A stretch of DNA of 39,675 nt from assembly GCF_000732535.1 (NCBI RefSeq), contig NZ_APNK01000033.1:1-39675 (forward strand), read 5' to 3'. The notes beneath the pieces are model-generated. The model was not told the DNA's origin. It did not search any database and saw only the letters and a program-made list of their open reading frames with translations. The position numbers and the translations under genes are program-made. This document shows positions 26,001-35,867 of this stretch, piece after piece. The stretch comes from Salinisphaera hydrothermalis C41B8. Lineage in GTDB: Bacteria > Pseudomonadota > Gammaproteobacteria > Nevskiales > Salinisphaeraceae. Within the stretch, counting starts at the first letter, position 1. Each line of letters begins with the position of its first letter.

Positions 26001-26180
26001 TGCGACAGTGTCGGCACTCGCGCCGGGCAGGCGGGTGCTGACCTGGATGGTCGGAAAGTCCACCTGCGGCAGCGACGAGATCGGCAGAAATCGATAGCCG
26101 AGAATGCCCGATAACAAGACGGCGAGCGCCAGCAGCGAGGTGGCGATCGGCCGGCTGATGAAAGCGTCGGAGACGCGCAT
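23049..26180 (-). CDS. mdtB: RND efflux permease, MdtB/MuxB type
   Basis: This 1043-aa HAE-RND transporter matches MdtB in length and order. It starts MRVSDAFISRPIATSLLALA and has the family N-terminal stretch LPISSLPQVDFPTIQVSTRLPG, the helix-4 aspartates in ATGFVVDDAIVMIENIVRHL, and SYGLGLETLRSAISAANTNQ in the docking region. Its ATG overlaps the mdtA stop by one base (TAATG), implying coupled translation. It is distinct from the following mdtC, as expected for a heteromeric pump rather than a recent copy. Confidence 0.92.
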   Translation of the reverse strand: MRVSDAFISRPIATSLLALAVLLSGILGYRFLPISSLPQVDFPTIQVSTRLPGASADTVARLITAPLEHQLGQIQGLSDMTSTSSMGRSQITLQFVLGRDIDAAAQDVQDAINEANGNLPNNLPYPPSYSKVNPADTPILTLALTSKNLPIQRLSDVADTLLAQRLSEVGGVGHVTVEGGIRPAVRIQADLPQLASYGLGLETLRSAISAANTNQSKGSLSGAVKAYTIGANDQLADAAAYRNVVVAYKNGAPVRLDDVAHIVSGVEDNKVAAHFNGKPAVVLDVQRQPGANIVATVDALKAKLPELRSAMPSGVNMQIVSDRTGTIRASVRDVQFTLVISVMLVVLVVLLFLRSLSATLIAGVALPLSLIATFGVMWAAGFSLDNLSLMALTIATGFVVDDAIVMIENIVRHLEAGERPMTAAYKGAGEIGFTVISLTLSLIAVFIPLLLMPGIVGRLFREFALTLSVSVVVSAIVSLTLTPMMCARLLSTKQRAPGRFSRAADRAVTRLTRGYEHSLRWVLAHRAATLWVTVATLALTILLYIVVPKGFLPQEDTGLLTAQTRADDAVSFDAMKRVQSQVDAAVKRDPDVAAVTSTVGVSATNATPNVGSMSIVLKPRGERSHDLDTTMADLKQRVANIPGVNVVFKAVQSIQIATTNGPTQYQYVLTDSDSDRLTQWSNRLTHALGNVPEVRNVSSDIDNTGPRVKIDVDRSAAGRLGVTMQSVDDTLYDAFGQRQISTIYGQANQYRVVLEAAPRYQTDPSVLSNLYVPASDGTQIPLRSVASTQLTTAPLAIQHQEQFPAATLNFDLAPGVSLGQAINAIQSTEQSIGMPSAIQGTFVGSAAEFAKSLSVEPWLILAAVIVIYIVLGVLYESFIHPFTILTTLPSAGVGALLALLAFGYDLSVVALIGIILLMGIVKKNAIMMIDFALDAERDRGLAPDDAIFEAALRRFRPIMMTTLAALLGALPLALSHNVGSELRVPLGVTIIGGLLLSQVMTLYTTPVIYLAMDRVKARTERSRLGRYLGANAERGPGLAPRQR

Positions 26181-27445
26181 TACGGCTGGGCCGGCTGCTT
26201 CGACTGCCCGGCACCGTCGGTGCCGTTATGGGTGCCATCGGGTGTACTCGCGGCATTGCCGTCGGATTCGCCCGCGTGCCCGACCGACTGCGAGGCCTTG
26301 GCGCTGTCCGCCGGCGCCGATTGCGCGTTTGACTGGTCGACCTTGACCTTGGCGCCGTCGGACAGCTGGCCGAAACCGGCCGTGATGACCGTTTCGCCCG
26401 GTTTGACGCCTTTGGCGATCACGGCCTCGGTTTCATTCTGCTGCGCCACGGTGATCGCACGCATGGTGGCCTTGCCGTGATCGATACCGTAGACGAACGC
26501 CCCGTTCGGCCCTTGTTGCACGGCGGCTACCGGCACCACTGTCGCGTTGGACAGCGTGCCCACCTGAAGACGTACGTTGACGAACTGGCCGGGCCAGAGT
26601 TGTTCGTTCGCGTTCGGCAGGACTGCCTTGAGCTTGATCGTGCCGGTGGTGGTGTCGACCTGGTTGTTGATGACTTCCAGATGGCCGGTATCCAGCACCT
26701 TGTTGCCGTCCGGGCCGACGACACGAACCGTCAGCGGCCCCTTGGCGTCGGCCGCACGGATACGCGCGACGTCTTCCGAGGGCAGGGTGAATACCACGGC
26801 AATGGGTTGCAGCTGTGTGAGCACCACGATATCGGTGCTGCTGGCGCTGACGATATTGCCTTCGTCGACCTGGCGAATGCCGGTGCGTCCGGTGATCGGC
26901 GCGACCACCGAGGTATAGCCCAGTGTCGCCTGCGCGCTATCCACCGCCGCCTTGTCGGAATCCACCTGGGCCTCGTCCTGGCGTACGGTCGCACGGGCCT
27001 GGTCGGCCTGCTGTTTGGAAACGTAATTGGTGGTCGCCAGCTTGGCGTAGCGTTTTAGATCGAGCCGGGCGTTGGCGAGCGCGGCGCGGTCCTTGGCCAG
27101 TGTTGCCTTGGCCTGTTCGAGATCGGCCTTGTAGGTGGTCGGATCGATCTTGGCGAGCACGTCGCCTTTCTTCACCTTCTGACCTTCCTTGAAATTCAGG
27201 CTCAGGAGCTTGCCGCCGACCTGCGGCTGGACGGTCACCGTCTGATAGGCCTGGACCGTGCCCACGCCGTCGAGAATCACCGGCATATCGCGTGTGACCG
27301 CCTCGGCGGTGAGCACGGGGACCGCATGTTCGCCCGCGCCGGCCCGTCGTCCCGACTTGCGATGGTGCGCCGACATGGCGAACCAGATCAGTGCTGCGAA
27401 CGCGGCCAGCAGGATCAGGCCGGTGAGAATACGTCGTCTAGTCAT
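26180..27445 (-). CDS. mdtA: RND efflux periplasmic adaptor (MdtA/MuxA type)
   Basis: This 421-aa membrane-fusion protein links the inner-membrane pump to the outer-membrane channel. It has an N-terminal membrane anchor without lipobox (ILTGLILLAAFAALIWFAM), the lipoyl/barrel-sandwich halves (QPQVGGKLLSLNFKEGQKVKKGD and the matching APITGRTGIRQVDEGN), a coiled-coil hairpin between them (about residues 105-165), and beta-barrel segments. The C-terminal 45 residues are low-complexity (Ser/Ala/Asp/Gly). GAGGA lies upstream of the ATG. It is second in the operon, 32 bp after the channel gene. Confidence 0.9.
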   Translation of the reverse strand: MTRRRILTGLILLAAFAALIWFAMSAHHRKSGRRAGAGEHAVPVLTAEAVTRDMPVILDGVGTVQAYQTVTVQPQVGGKLLSLNFKEGQKVKKGDVLAKIDPTTYKADLEQAKATLAKDRAALANARLDLKRYAKLATTNYVSKQQADQARATVRQDEAQVDSDKAAVDSAQATLGYTSVVAPITGRTGIRQVDEGNIVSASSTDIVVLTQLQPIAVVFTLPSEDVARIRAADAKGPLTVRVVGPDGNKVLDTGHLEVINNQVDTTTGTIKLKAVLPNANEQLWPGQFVNVRLQVGTLSNATVVPVAAVQQGPNGAFVYGIDHGKATMRAITVAQQNETEAVIAKGVKPGETVITAGFGQLSDGAKVKVDQSNAQSAPADSAKASQSVGHAGESDGNAASTPDGTHNGTDGAGQSKQPAQP

Positions 27446-27477
27446 CGTCCATCATTCCTCGCGCCAGCCGCGTGCGC

Positions 27478-29025
27478 TCAAAGGCTTGGCATGTCGGTGT
27501 AGCCTTTCGACTGGCGCGCCTGGGTTTCGTCCCAGCCCCCGCCGAGGGCTTGATACAGGCTGACGGCCGCCTTCAGTCGGGCTTCGCGTGCCTGGGCCAG
27601 CGAATCCCGGGCGTTGAATAGCGTCTGCTCGGTGTTGAGTACCGTCGTGACATCAGTGATGCCTTGCTTGAGCCGGGCGCGCGAGATATCGAGGGCGCGC
27701 TGCGCCAGCTTCACCGCCTGCCGTTGGCGTTTTTCCTGCTCGGTGGTCTGGCGGATGGCAGTCAGGGCGTTGTCGACATCCTCGAAGGCACTGAGCACAT
27801 CGCCCTGATAATTCGCCAGCAGCTCGTCGTATCGTCCGCGGCTCACCGCAAGCTGGCCCCGCAGCTGGCCGCCCTCGAACAGCGGCTGGGTGATGTTGCC
27901 AGCCAGCGAATAGAATTCGTTGAGCGGATTGAACAGGCTGTGTAACGCAGCGTTCTGCCATCCGCCCTGGGCGGTGAGGTCGAACGTCGGGAACAAGGCC
28001 GCTTTGGCGTTGGATACGTCATAGCGCGCCGCGGCGAGCTGGGCCCGTGCCTGGGCAATGTCGGGTCGGCGGGTGAGTAGCGTCGAGGGCAGGCCCGCCT
28101 TGATCGAAGGCACGGCGATTTTGGACGGATCGGTAATCTTGAGGTCCAGATCCGCCGGGGCCACGCCTAGCAGTACGGCCAGCGCGTTGATGTTCTGCTG
28201 CAGCTGCTCGCGGATCGGCGGGATCGCGGCCAGCTGTGTCGCGACCTGGGTCTTTTGCTGGGCCACGTCGAGCGCGGTGCCGATGCCAACCTGCAGCTGT
28301 GCTTGTAACGCCTTGAGCAGATCACGCGCGATACCGAGATTCTGCTGCGCGATATGCAGACGCTCCTTGAGCATCACGATCGTGAAGTAGGTCGTTGCCA
28401 CGTTCGATTCGACGGTCAGCGCGACCGTGGCCGCATCGTATCGATTCGCCAGCGCCGACTGCTTGGCCGAGGCCAACGCGCTGCGGTTCTTGCCCCAGAA
28501 ATCCAGCTCGTAGCTGGCGCTCAGTTCGGCCTGATAGTCGTTGCTCGTCGTTGCACCCGACGACCCCACGTTGATCGAACCGCCCTGACCGTTGGGAATG
28601 TTGTAGGACTTCGAATTCGAGCCCGCACCGCGATAGCTGTGGGTCGCCGAACCCTGGGCGCTGAGGGTCGGGAACAGCGCCGCGCCCGAGACGCGGATCT
28701 GAGCATCGGCCTGGGCGATCCGGGCGGCTGCGGCCGCGATGTCGTAGTTGTTTCGGCGTGCCTCGTGGACGAGGGTGTCGAGCTCCGGCGAGCTGAAATT
28801 CCGCCACCAGGTGGGGGATGGCCATACTGATGCGTTACTCGAATCCGCGCCCCGGTAATGCGTGGGTGTGACGGATTTCGGCGCCTTCACGTTCGGTGCA
28901 AGCATACAGCCGGTCAGCGCGAGCATAACCACGCCGAGCGCGGGCATGCGAGCACAGCGACAGCCGGTACGCAGGCCGCCGGGACGTGGAGTGCGACGAC
29001 GCGGGCCGCGTGGAAGAACAGTCAT
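27478..29025 (-). CDS. NodT-family outer-membrane efflux channel lipoprotein
   Basis: This TolC/OprM-like protein has about 515 aa and two outer membrane factor repeats rich in coiled coil. It carries a lipobox (MLALTGC, Cys40 in this start). The first 26 residues are Arg-rich and odd for a signal peptide, so translation may start at the inner ATG 28947, which would leave a very short n-region; no Shine-Dalgarno distinguishes them. GIGTALDVAQQKTQ and RRPDIAQARAQLAAA are family-typical. It precedes mdtA, whereas in muxABC-opmB the channel gene comes last. It probably serves the MdtABC pump. Confidence 0.88.
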   Translation of the reverse strand: MTVLPRGPRRRTPRPGGLRTGCRCARMPALGVVMLALTGCMLAPNVKAPKSVTPTHYRGADSSNASVWPSPTWWRNFSSPELDTLVHEARRNNYDIAAAAARIAQADAQIRVSGAALFPTLSAQGSATHSYRGAGSNSKSYNIPNGQGGSINVGSSGATTSNDYQAELSASYELDFWGKNRSALASAKQSALANRYDAATVALTVESNVATTYFTIVMLKERLHIAQQNLGIARDLLKALQAQLQVGIGTALDVAQQKTQVATQLAAIPPIREQLQQNINALAVLLGVAPADLDLKITDPSKIAVPSIKAGLPSTLLTRRPDIAQARAQLAAARYDVSNAKAALFPTFDLTAQGGWQNAALHSLFNPLNEFYSLAGNITQPLFEGGQLRGQLAVSRGRYDELLANYQGDVLSAFEDVDNALTAIRQTTEQEKRQRQAVKLAQRALDISRARLKQGITDVTTVLNTEQTLFNARDSLAQAREARLKAAVSLYQALGGGWDETQARQSKGYTDMPSL

Positions 29026-29256
29026 GGTGCGGATATTACAGCGCCCGGATATGTCAGGGGGTTATCGGCAGAGCGCGGATTTGTCGCAAGATTTGTGCAA
29101 TACCGTGCCTGACATCATTTGATACAAATCGAACATGGGCTGCCGATCGGGCGTCGTGGGTATTGGCCCCTCCGTCAGCCGCTTATCGCTCCGGCGTACG
29201 TCGATGTCGAATATGGGCGCGGCGGTTCGTCCAAAGTCATCAGCTTTCGTCTTTGT
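29026..29256. promoter_or_regulatory. Inter-operon region with ATTTG-type palindrome
   Basis: This 231-bp gap separates the two efflux operons and presumably carries the promoter of the second. ATTTGATACAAAT (29117-29129) is a 5-3-5 palindrome, and GATTTGT occurs twice more nearby (about 29074-29100). Such repeats may be operator sites. No clear -10/-35 pair is assigned. Confidence 0.35.
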
Positions 29257-30735
29257 TCAGCTGGAAGAGTCTCGCGTGGCGTCGTCGTTACCCGATGTAC
29301 GGGCTGTATCCGATAGCACGCCCCCGCCGAGCACCTTGTACAGGGTTACGAGGTTAGTGTCGCGCGACAGGCGTTTGGAGATCATGGTTTGTTCGGCGCT
29401 GTAGTAGGACTGCTGGGCTTCGTAGACATCGAGTGAACTCGCGGTTCCGATACCCTGCTGGGCTCGGGTTCGCCGGTACGATCCACGCCGCGCATCCACC
29501 AGTTCGCGCTGCGCCGCCAGCTGTTCCCCGATGGTGGCGCGGGTGGCCAACGCGTTGGCGACCTCCTCGAAGGCGGTCTGGATCGTCTGCTGATAATCGG
29601 CCAGATCGATCAGCTTCTGGGTCTTGTTCTCGTTCAGAGTGGCGCGGTTCGAGCCGAAGTCGAAGATCGGCAGCGAAATGGTCGGCCCTACGCTCCAGGT
29701 GCGATTGTCCGACGAGACGAGATGGGTCAGGCCCTCGGTGGCATAACCGGCGCTCGCGGTAAGACTCACGGTGGGGAAGAAAGCGGCACGCGCGGCACCG
29801 ATGTCGGCATTGTCGGCTTTCAGGGTATGTTCGACGGCCAGCACGTCGGGTCGGTTACGAAGCACGCGTGAGGGTACACCCGACGGCAGGGTGGTGAGCA
29901 CCGCGTTGTCCGGCAGGACGTCTGCGGGCAGATCGGCTTTCGGTATGGTGGTGCCCGCCACCAGGTTGAGCGCATTGCGATCCTGGGCCACGGTCGCGGT
30001 GTAGCTCGCGACATCCTCGCGTGCCGAGGCGACGCTGGCACGAGCGTCATCCACATCGCTGCCGGTGTTGAGCCCCAGACGATGACGGCCCATGACTTTC
30101 TGATAATAATCGCGTTGACTGGTCAGGGTTTTGGCCGCGAGCTCAAGCAATGCCTTGTCCGCGGCCAGCGTGAGCCAATCATTGGCGGTTTCCGCAATCA
30201 GGCTGATCTGCGTGCTTCGCCGTGTGGCCGCCGACGACAGCAGAGACTGAAACGCGGCCTGCTTGTTGTTGCGCAATTGGCCGAAGAAATCGAGCTCGTA
30301 GCTGGTGAAGCCAAGCGACAGGCTCGATGATTTGCTTATGTCGTCGCTGCTGCTCGCCGACGTGCTGCTGGACTCGTCAGAGGATTTCTCGATCGTCGCG
30401 CTTCCGGTGGCGTCGATCGAGGGAAATAGCGCCGCGCCTTCCAGATGGTATTCGGCTCGGGCTTTTTCGATATCCAGTGCCGCCTGGCGCAGATCCTGGC
30501 TGTTGTTCAAGGCGAGCTGCACGGTGCGGCGAAGCCTGGGATCAACGAAAAACTGGTGCCAGCCGAGCTTGCGTACAGGGATGGCGTTCGCGTGCGTGGC
30601 CGTGGCCGGCGCTGCGTCGGGCCATTGATCGGGAATGGCCGGTTTTGGGCGATGGAAGTCCGGTGCCAGATTGAAGCAGCCGGTCAACGCCGCGAGCAGC
30701 GGCAGTACGGTCACGAAACGCAGGCGCCTCATCAT
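29257..30735 (-). CDS. NodT-family outer-membrane efflux channel lipoprotein
   Basis: This 492-aa OprM-like channel has a clear lipoprotein signal ([15 protein letters not shown], Cys20) and the two outer membrane factor repeats, with [18 protein letters not shown] and [20 protein letters not shown] as family-typical stretches. A serine-rich surface segment (about residues 117-135) is unusual. Its ATG overlaps the pump gene stop by 4 bp (ATGA), so it is translationally coupled to the AcrB-like gene. It completes the tripartite pump. Confidence 0.92.
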   Translation of the reverse strand: MMRRLRFVTVLPLLAALTGCFNLAPDFHRPKPAIPDQWPDAAPATATHANAIPVRKLGWHQFFVDPRLRRTVQLALNNSQDLRQAALDIEKARAEYHLEGAALFPSIDATGSATIEKSSDESSSTSASSSDDISKSSSLSLGFTSYELDFFGQLRNNKQAAFQSLLSSAATRRSTQISLIAETANDWLTLAADKALLELAAKTLTSQRDYYQKVMGRHRLGLNTGSDVDDARASVASAREDVASYTATVAQDRNALNLVAGTTIPKADLPADVLPDNAVLTTLPSGVPSRVLRNRPDVLAVEHTLKADNADIGAARAAFFPTVSLTASAGYATEGLTHLVSSDNRTWSVGPTISLPIFDFGSNRATLNENKTQKLIDLADYQQTIQTAFEEVANALATRATIGEQLAAQRELVDARRGSYRRTRAQQGIGTASSLDVYEAQQSYYSAEQTMISKRLSRDTNLVTLYKVLGGGVLSDTARTSGNDDATRDSSS

Positions 30736-33700
30736 TCGGCCCTCGGCTGTTCAATCGCATGTCGACGCTTCCAGCCGGCGCGGACCACCACAAAAAAGAT
30801 GGGTACGAAGAAAATGCCCAGAACAGTGGCGGTGACCATGCCGCCGAACACACCGGTACCCACCGAATTGCGCGCTGCCGCACCGGCGCCGGTACTGATG
30901 ACGAGCGGGAAGACGCCCAGCCCGAATGCCAGCGAGGTCATGAGAATCGGCCGCAGGCGCAACCGCACGGCGCGCAGGGTGGCATCCAGAATCGACAGGC
31001 CGCCTCGTTCGAGCTCGCTAGCGTATTCGACGATCAGGATCGCGTTCTTGGCCGACAACCCGACCGTTGTCAGCAGCCCGACCTGGAAATAGACATCGCC
31101 GGCCATGCCGCGCAGCAGTGTGGCGCCGACTGCCCCCAGCACCCCGAGCGGTACCACCAGCATCACGGCCAGCGGGATGGACCAGCTTTCATACAGAGCG
31201 GCGAGACAAAGAAACACAAACAGCACCGAGACGCCATAGAGCAGCGGCGCCTGGTTCCCGGATAGTTTTTCCTGATAGGAAATGCCGCTCCACTCGTAGC
31301 CGATGCCGGCGGGCAGTTTCGACACAAGTTTGGCGACCTCCGTCATGGCCTGGCTGGAGCTTATCCCGGCCGCCGGTTCGCCGTTGATCTCGAACGCCGA
31401 GTCGCCGTTGTAGCGCTGGATCGATTGGGGGCCGTAAGTCCAATGGGTGCTCGCGAACGCCGAGAAGGGCACCATCTGGTCGTCGCTGTTGCGCACGTAC
31501 CAGCTCCCGATATTGCCGGGCAGCATGCGATACGGTGCTGCAGCCTGCATGTAGACTTTCTTGACGCGCCCGTCGTGAATGAAGTCGTCGATGTAGGTGC
31601 CGCCGAACGCAGCCGACAGCGTGCTGTTGACGTCCGACAGGTCCAGGTCGAGCGCACTGGCCTTGGCGTCGTTGATATCGACCTCAAGTTGGGTCGCCGA
31701 ATCCTCGCCGTTGTTGCGGACCTGGGCGAGTTTGTTGTCTGCCCGCGCCAGTTTGAGGAATTTGTCGCGTGCAGCGGTGAGTTTGGCGCGGCCTACACCG
31801 CCGACATCCTCCAGTTCCAGGTCAAAACCTGATGAGCTGCCAAGACCATGGATCGCCGGCGGGCTCTCGACGAAGACTCGGGCATCACGCAGACTCGACA
31901 GATTCCGTGTAGCCTTGGCGGCAATGGCCTCGGCCGAGGTCACGCTGCCGGTGCGTTGCCCCCAGGGCTTGAGCTTGATGAAGGCGATGCCCGAATTCTG
32001 GCCGCTGCCGCCATGCGAGAATCCAGCGATCGCCATTACTGATTTAACGTTGGGCTGCTTCTCGAAATAGGTCTCCACCTGTGAGATCGAATCGCGCGTG
32101 CGCTGCATCGTCGCACCCGAAGGCAGTTGCACCTCGGCCATCAGCACGCCCTGGTCCTCGGTCGGCAGGAACTCGCTCGAAAGCTGCGTATACAGCAGGG
32201 CCACACCCGCGCAAATCACTACGAATAGCAGCATGATCCAGCCGCGATGGCGGGCCAGGTAGCGAACGCTGCGCGTATAGCCATCGGTAAAACGCGCCAG
32301 ACCCCGATTGAAGGGACCGAACAGTCCGCGTTCGCGGTCGTGTCGAGCCGGTTTTAGCAGGCTGGCGCAGAGCGCGGGTGACAGCGTCAGCGCCACCAGT
32401 ACGGACAACACCATGGCCGCAACGAGCGTGACCGAGAACTGACGATAGATCGCGCCCGTGGAACCGCCGAAGAAAGCCATGGGCACGAATACCGCGGACA
32501 GCACCAACGCCACCCCGATCAGGGCACCGCTGATTTCGCTCATTGCTTGGCGCGTGGCATCGCGTGGTGATAAGCCCTGTTCCTCCATGACGCGCTCGAC
32601 GTTTTCGACCACCACGATGGCGTCGTCCACGAGCAGGCCGATTGCGAGCACCATGCCGAACATGGTGAGGGTGTTGATCGAATAATCCATGTACGACAAC
32701 ACGCCGAAAGTGCCCATCAGCACCACCGGCACGGCCAGCGTGGGGATCAACGTGGCACGCGGGCTCTGCAGGAACAGGAACATGATGGCGACGACCAGGG
32801 CGATTGCCTCGAACAGCGTCTTGACTACTTCCTCGATGGAGACCTTCACGAACGGTGTCGTGTCGTACGCGACCTCGGCCTTCAACCCTTTCGGGAAGAA
32901 GGGCTCCATAGCATTGAGCTTCGCTTTGACGCGCTTGGCCACCGCCATGGCATTGGCGCCTGAGGCCAGCTCGATACCGAGACCGGCCGCAGGCCTGCCG
33001 TTGAAGGTCGAATTGACCGAATAATCTTCGCTGCCGAGTTGCACTTTGGCGACATCGCCGAGATGTACCTCCGAGCCATCCGCTTCGGATTTCACGATGA
33101 TGTTGCGGAATTGTTTGGCCGAGGTGAGCCGACTGCGCGCCTGGAGAGTGGCATCCAGCTGCTGCTTCGGCACCGCCGGGAGGCCGCCGATCGAGCCTGC
33201 GGCGACGTTGGTATTCTGCGATTCCACCGCCTCGCTGACGTCGGACGGCATCAGCTTGAATTTGTCCAGCTTCTTCGGATTCAGCCAGATCCGCATGGCG
33301 TATTCGGATCCCAGCGTCTTGGTATTGCCGACACCATTAAGCCGTGAAATGGGATCGGCGAGGGAGCTAGCGATGTAGTCGCCGATATCGGCCTGACTCA
33401 TCGAGCCGTCGTCCGAATACAAGGCGACCACCATAGCGATGTCGCTAGATGTCTGGGTGACTGTGATGCCCTGTTCCTGCACCGAGCTGGGCAACCGGGA
33501 TTCCGCCGATTGCAGCTTGTTCTGCACCTGCACCTGCGCAATGTCTGGATCGGTGCCGGATTCGAAGGTGAGCTGGATCTGCGCCGAGCCCTGCGAGGTC
33601 GAGGACGAGGTCATGTACAGCAGATTATTCAGACCGGTCATCTGCTGTTCGATCACCTGGGTGACCGACTGTTCGACGGTCTTTGCCGAGGCGCCGGTAT

Positions 33701-33845
33701 AGGTCGCGTTGATCGAGATGCTCGGCGGTGCGATGGTCGGATATTGTTCGAGCGGCAGCGTTTCGATCGAGATGATGCCGCCGAGCACGACCACGATGGC
33801 GATCACCCATGCAAAAATGGGCCGGTCGATGAAGAAATTGACCAT
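30732..33845 (-). CDS. RND multidrug efflux permease, AcrB/MexB type
   Basis: This 1037-aa HAE1-family pump begins [20 protein letters not shown], as in AcrB/MexB. It has [20 protein letters not shown], the helix-4 aspartates in [19 protein letters not shown], and [17 protein letters not shown]. The ATG at 33845 was chosen by homology; the open frame runs 97 codons further upstream inside the adaptor gene without meaning. It starts 2 bp after the adaptor stop and ends overlapping the channel gene. It belongs to the broad-specificity drug/solvent pump group; the real substrates are unknown. Confidence 0.94.
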   Translation of the reverse strand: MVNFFIDRPIFAWVIAIVVVLGGIISIETLPLEQYPTIAPPSISINATYTGASAKTVEQSVTQVIEQQMTGLNNLLYMTSSSTSQGSAQIQLTFESGTDPDIAQVQVQNKLQSAESRLPSSVQEQGITVTQTSSDIAMVVALYSDDGSMSQADIGDYIASSLADPISRLNGVGNTKTLGSEYAMRIWLNPKKLDKFKLMPSDVSEAVESQNTNVAAGSIGGLPAVPKQQLDATLQARSRLTSAKQFRNIIVKSEADGSEVHLGDVAKVQLGSEDYSVNSTFNGRPAAGLGIELASGANAMAVAKRVKAKLNAMEPFFPKGLKAEVAYDTTPFVKVSIEEVVKTLFEAIALVVAIMFLFLQSPRATLIPTLAVPVVLMGTFGVLSYMDYSINTLTMFGMVLAIGLLVDDAIVVVENVERVMEEQGLSPRDATRQAMSEISGALIGVALVLSAVFVPMAFFGGSTGAIYRQFSVTLVAAMVLSVLVALTLSPALCASLLKPARHDRERGLFGPFNRGLARFTDGYTRSVRYLARHRGWIMLLFVVICAGVALLYTQLSSEFLPTEDQGVLMAEVQLPSGATMQRTRDSISQVETYFEKQPNVKSVMAIAGFSHGGSGQNSGIAFIKLKPWGQRTGSVTSAEAIAAKATRNLSSLRDARVFVESPPAIHGLGSSSGFDLELEDVGGVGRAKLTAARDKFLKLARADNKLAQVRNNGEDSATQLEVDINDAKASALDLDLSDVNSTLSAAFGGTYIDDFIHDGRVKKVYMQAAAPYRMLPGNIGSWYVRNSDDQMVPFSAFASTHWTYGPQSIQRYNGDSAFEINGEPAAGISSSQAMTEVAKLVSKLPAGIGYEWSGISYQEKLSGNQAPLLYGVSVLFVFLCLAALYESWSIPLAVMLVVPLGVLGAVGATLLRGMAGDVYFQVGLLTTVGLSAKNAILIVEYASELERGGLSILDATLRAVRLRLRPILMTSLAFGLGVFPLVISTGAGAAARNSVGTGVFGGMVTATVLGIFFVPIFFVVVRAGWKRRHAIEQPRAE

Positions 33846-33847
33846 CT

Positions 33848-35104
33848 TCAGCCGCCCGTAGCGCTCGTCGATGCGTTGTCGTGATCCTGCTTGTCGGTTC
33901 CGACGCCTGTGTCGGCGCTGGATGTCGCTGTGTCGTCGTTGCTCTTTAGCGCTTTGCCCTCGGCGTCGACGGCGACGGTCTTCACCGTGTCCCCGGCGTT
34001 GACCTTGCCCAGCCCCTGAACGATTACCCGATCGCCGGCCGCTAGGCCCTGGGTCACCCGCCAGCGATTGCCGGCTGCCGCTGCGATTTGCAGCGAACGG
34101 GAGATCACCTTGTCTTTTGCGTTGACGACCAGGCAATGCGCGTTGCCGCTATCGTCCCGGGTGACCGCCTGCTGCGGGACCAGCAGCGCTTTGGTCGCTA
34201 CGCCCTGCGGCAGTGTCGCGTTCACGTACATGCCGGGCAGCAGATCGTGGTTCGGATTCTGCACGATGGCCCGCAGGGTGACCGTGCCGCTGGTTTCGTC
34301 GACCGAAGCCCCGGCGAACTCGAGGCGCCCGTCGAGCTTTATGCCCGGATTGCCGGCTGGCGAAATCTCCACTTTGACCTTGTTGTCGTCGGTGGTCGCG
34401 AGCTTGCCCTGACGAAGCGCCTGTTTCAGATCCAGAAACCGGGTATCGGTCTGCTTGATATCGACGTAGATCGGATCGAGCTGGCGAATGGTTGCCAGCG
34501 CCGTGTCCTGGGCATCGGTGACCAGGGCGCCAGGAGTGTAGGTCGAGGCGCTGATCACGCCGGAAATCGGCGCCTTGATCCGGGTATAGTCGAGATTGAT
34601 GCGGGCCGTTTCGAGAGCGGCCTTGTCGGCCTGAACGGTGGCACGGTCCTGGGCCAGCGTAGCGACGGCGTCATCCTTGTCCTGTTCGCTCACCGCGTCG
34701 ATCTTGGCCGCCTTGATATAGCGTTCGGCCTTGGGACGGGCTGACTGGACGGCGGCCCGGGCTTCGGCGAGATCCGCGTTGGCCGAATCATAGGCGGCTT
34801 GATATTTCGCCGGATCGAGCTGGTAGAGCGCCTGGCCTTTGTGGACTTCGCTGCCTTCTTTGAACAGCCGCTTTTCGATGATGCCTTCCACCTGGGGGCG
34901 TACATCCGATGTCATGTAGGCTGCGGCGCGACCGGGCAGGGTGGTCTTGATGGTGTAGCGTTGCCGCTTGAGCGTGTACACCCCGACAGTGGTCGGCTGA
35001 CTGGTCTGAGACGCGTTGGTTTGTGTCGAACATGCGCTGAACAGCGTGGCAGCCGCGGCCATCGCCGCCAGGAACAGCCCGCGACTGTATTTATTCACAT
35101 TCAT
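33848..35104 (-). CDS. RND efflux periplasmic adaptor lipoprotein (AcrA/MexA type)
   Basis: This 418-aa adaptor has a lipoprotein signal ([10 protein letters not shown], lipid Cys25), the barrel-sandwich motifs [20 protein letters not shown] and [18 protein letters not shown], an alpha-hairpin between them (about residues 95-165), and the beta-barrel [17 protein letters not shown]. The C-terminal tail is Ser/Thr/Asp-rich. It is the first gene of the acrA-acrB-channel operon. A 13-bp palindrome about 30 bp upstream may be its operator. No TetR or two-component regulator gene is adjacent. Confidence 0.93.
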   Translation of the reverse strand: MNVNKYSRGLFLAAMAAAATLFSACSTQTNASQTSQPTTVGVYTLKRQRYTIKTTLPGRAAAYMTSDVRPQVEGIIEKRLFKEGSEVHKGQALYQLDPAKYQAAYDSANADLAEARAAVQSARPKAERYIKAAKIDAVSEQDKDDAVATLAQDRATVQADKAALETARINLDYTRIKAPISGVISASTYTPGALVTDAQDTALATIRQLDPIYVDIKQTDTRFLDLKQALRQGKLATTDDNKVKVEISPAGNPGIKLDGRLEFAGASVDETSGTVTLRAIVQNPNHDLLPGMYVNATLPQGVATKALLVPQQAVTRDDSGNAHCLVVNAKDKVISRSLQIAAAAGNRWRVTQGLAAGDRVIVQGLGKVNAGDTVKTVAVDAEGKALKSNDDTATSSADTGVGTDKQDHDNASTSATGG

Positions 35105-35133
35105 GCCCGCCCATTGGCCTCAACATTAATCGG

Positions 35134-35146
35134 GTGCATCATGCAC
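35134..35146. promoter_or_regulatory. Palindrome upstream of the acrA-like gene
   Basis: GTGCAT-C-ATGCAC is a perfect 13-base palindrome about 30 bp before the adaptor start, a position suited to a repressor operator. No regulator is encoded nearby, so the binding protein is unknown. Confidence 0.4.
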
Positions 35147-35867
35147 GCGGAATGTGGAGGAATTTTGGAGCGTGGGCGCACCTGGGGGACAGTTGCTATG
35201 GCCCGACGCTGCGCTGGCCGGCGCCATCGTCGTGCTTACTCGGGCAAGGCTTCACCGGCGAACCGACAGTCTTGAGGTGAGTCGAGTACGGCAGCGGAGT
35301 TATATCGATAGCGCCTAATGCGCCGCGTTTGCGCGTGCATGTGCAGCACTCGTGGACTACAGGACGCCCGGCGGATTGGCTCGTGCTGCCCCTTTGCCCC
35401 AGCAGGTAAGCCGCGGTGCCTTGATGCCGAATGGATCCGGGGTACGAGCCACGTTCTTGTGGATGATATCGTCCACCGTGGCCGGTTCGTATAGAACGCC
35501 GGTGCCGGTGCGAAAAATGACCGCGCCCATGTCGGCCAGACAGGTGGGCTCGGAAGCTGCCCGGGCGCAGCCAGAAAATTCGTGCGTTGGGAGCGCTACG
35601 GCATGAAACTCTTCCAGCGCGAACGAGATCACGTAGCGTGAACCGCCGTCGGCGCGCGGTTGTTGCTATGGCGTTCGGAGCGGCCGACCCGCTTTTACGG
35701 AGTCTTCTGCATCACGGGCTCTAGCGGAACATCCGCCTCACCGGCGTGTGGCACAAACGCCCGATGGCTTCGTCAATATATGAAGGACTGGAGCGCTTCT
35801 GCCATGCGTGGCGTTCTTATAAAGCGGTGCACCAGTAGTCTGGCTACTCCCGATGCGTTGCCGGACC
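35147..35867. other. Non-coding region with one gene fragment
   Basis: Apart from the UbiX-like fragment noted separately, no intact gene is recognised between the efflux operon and the tRNA repeat array. Confidence 0.5.
35357..35632 (-). pseudogene. Fragment resembling C-terminus of a UbiX-type flavin prenyltransferase
   Basis: A 91-codon frame contains LADMGAVIFRTGTGVLYEP and ATVDDIIHKNVARTPDPFGI (about 35423-35545). This recalls the C-terminal GAVI-PPVPAFY-P-TIDDLV-VGR-LD-FGI pattern of UbiX/Pad1 proteins. The residues before it do not fit the family, and the N-terminal flavin-binding half is absent, so it looks like a decayed remnant. The identification is from memory of the family pattern and is tentative. 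Confidence 0.4.

Noticed and set aside
33846..34136. Upstream extension of the AcrB-like gene within the adaptor gene
   Set aside because: The 97 added residues are Arg/Gln-rich out-of-frame reading of the adaptor gene; AcrB homology begins at MVNFFIDRP (33845).
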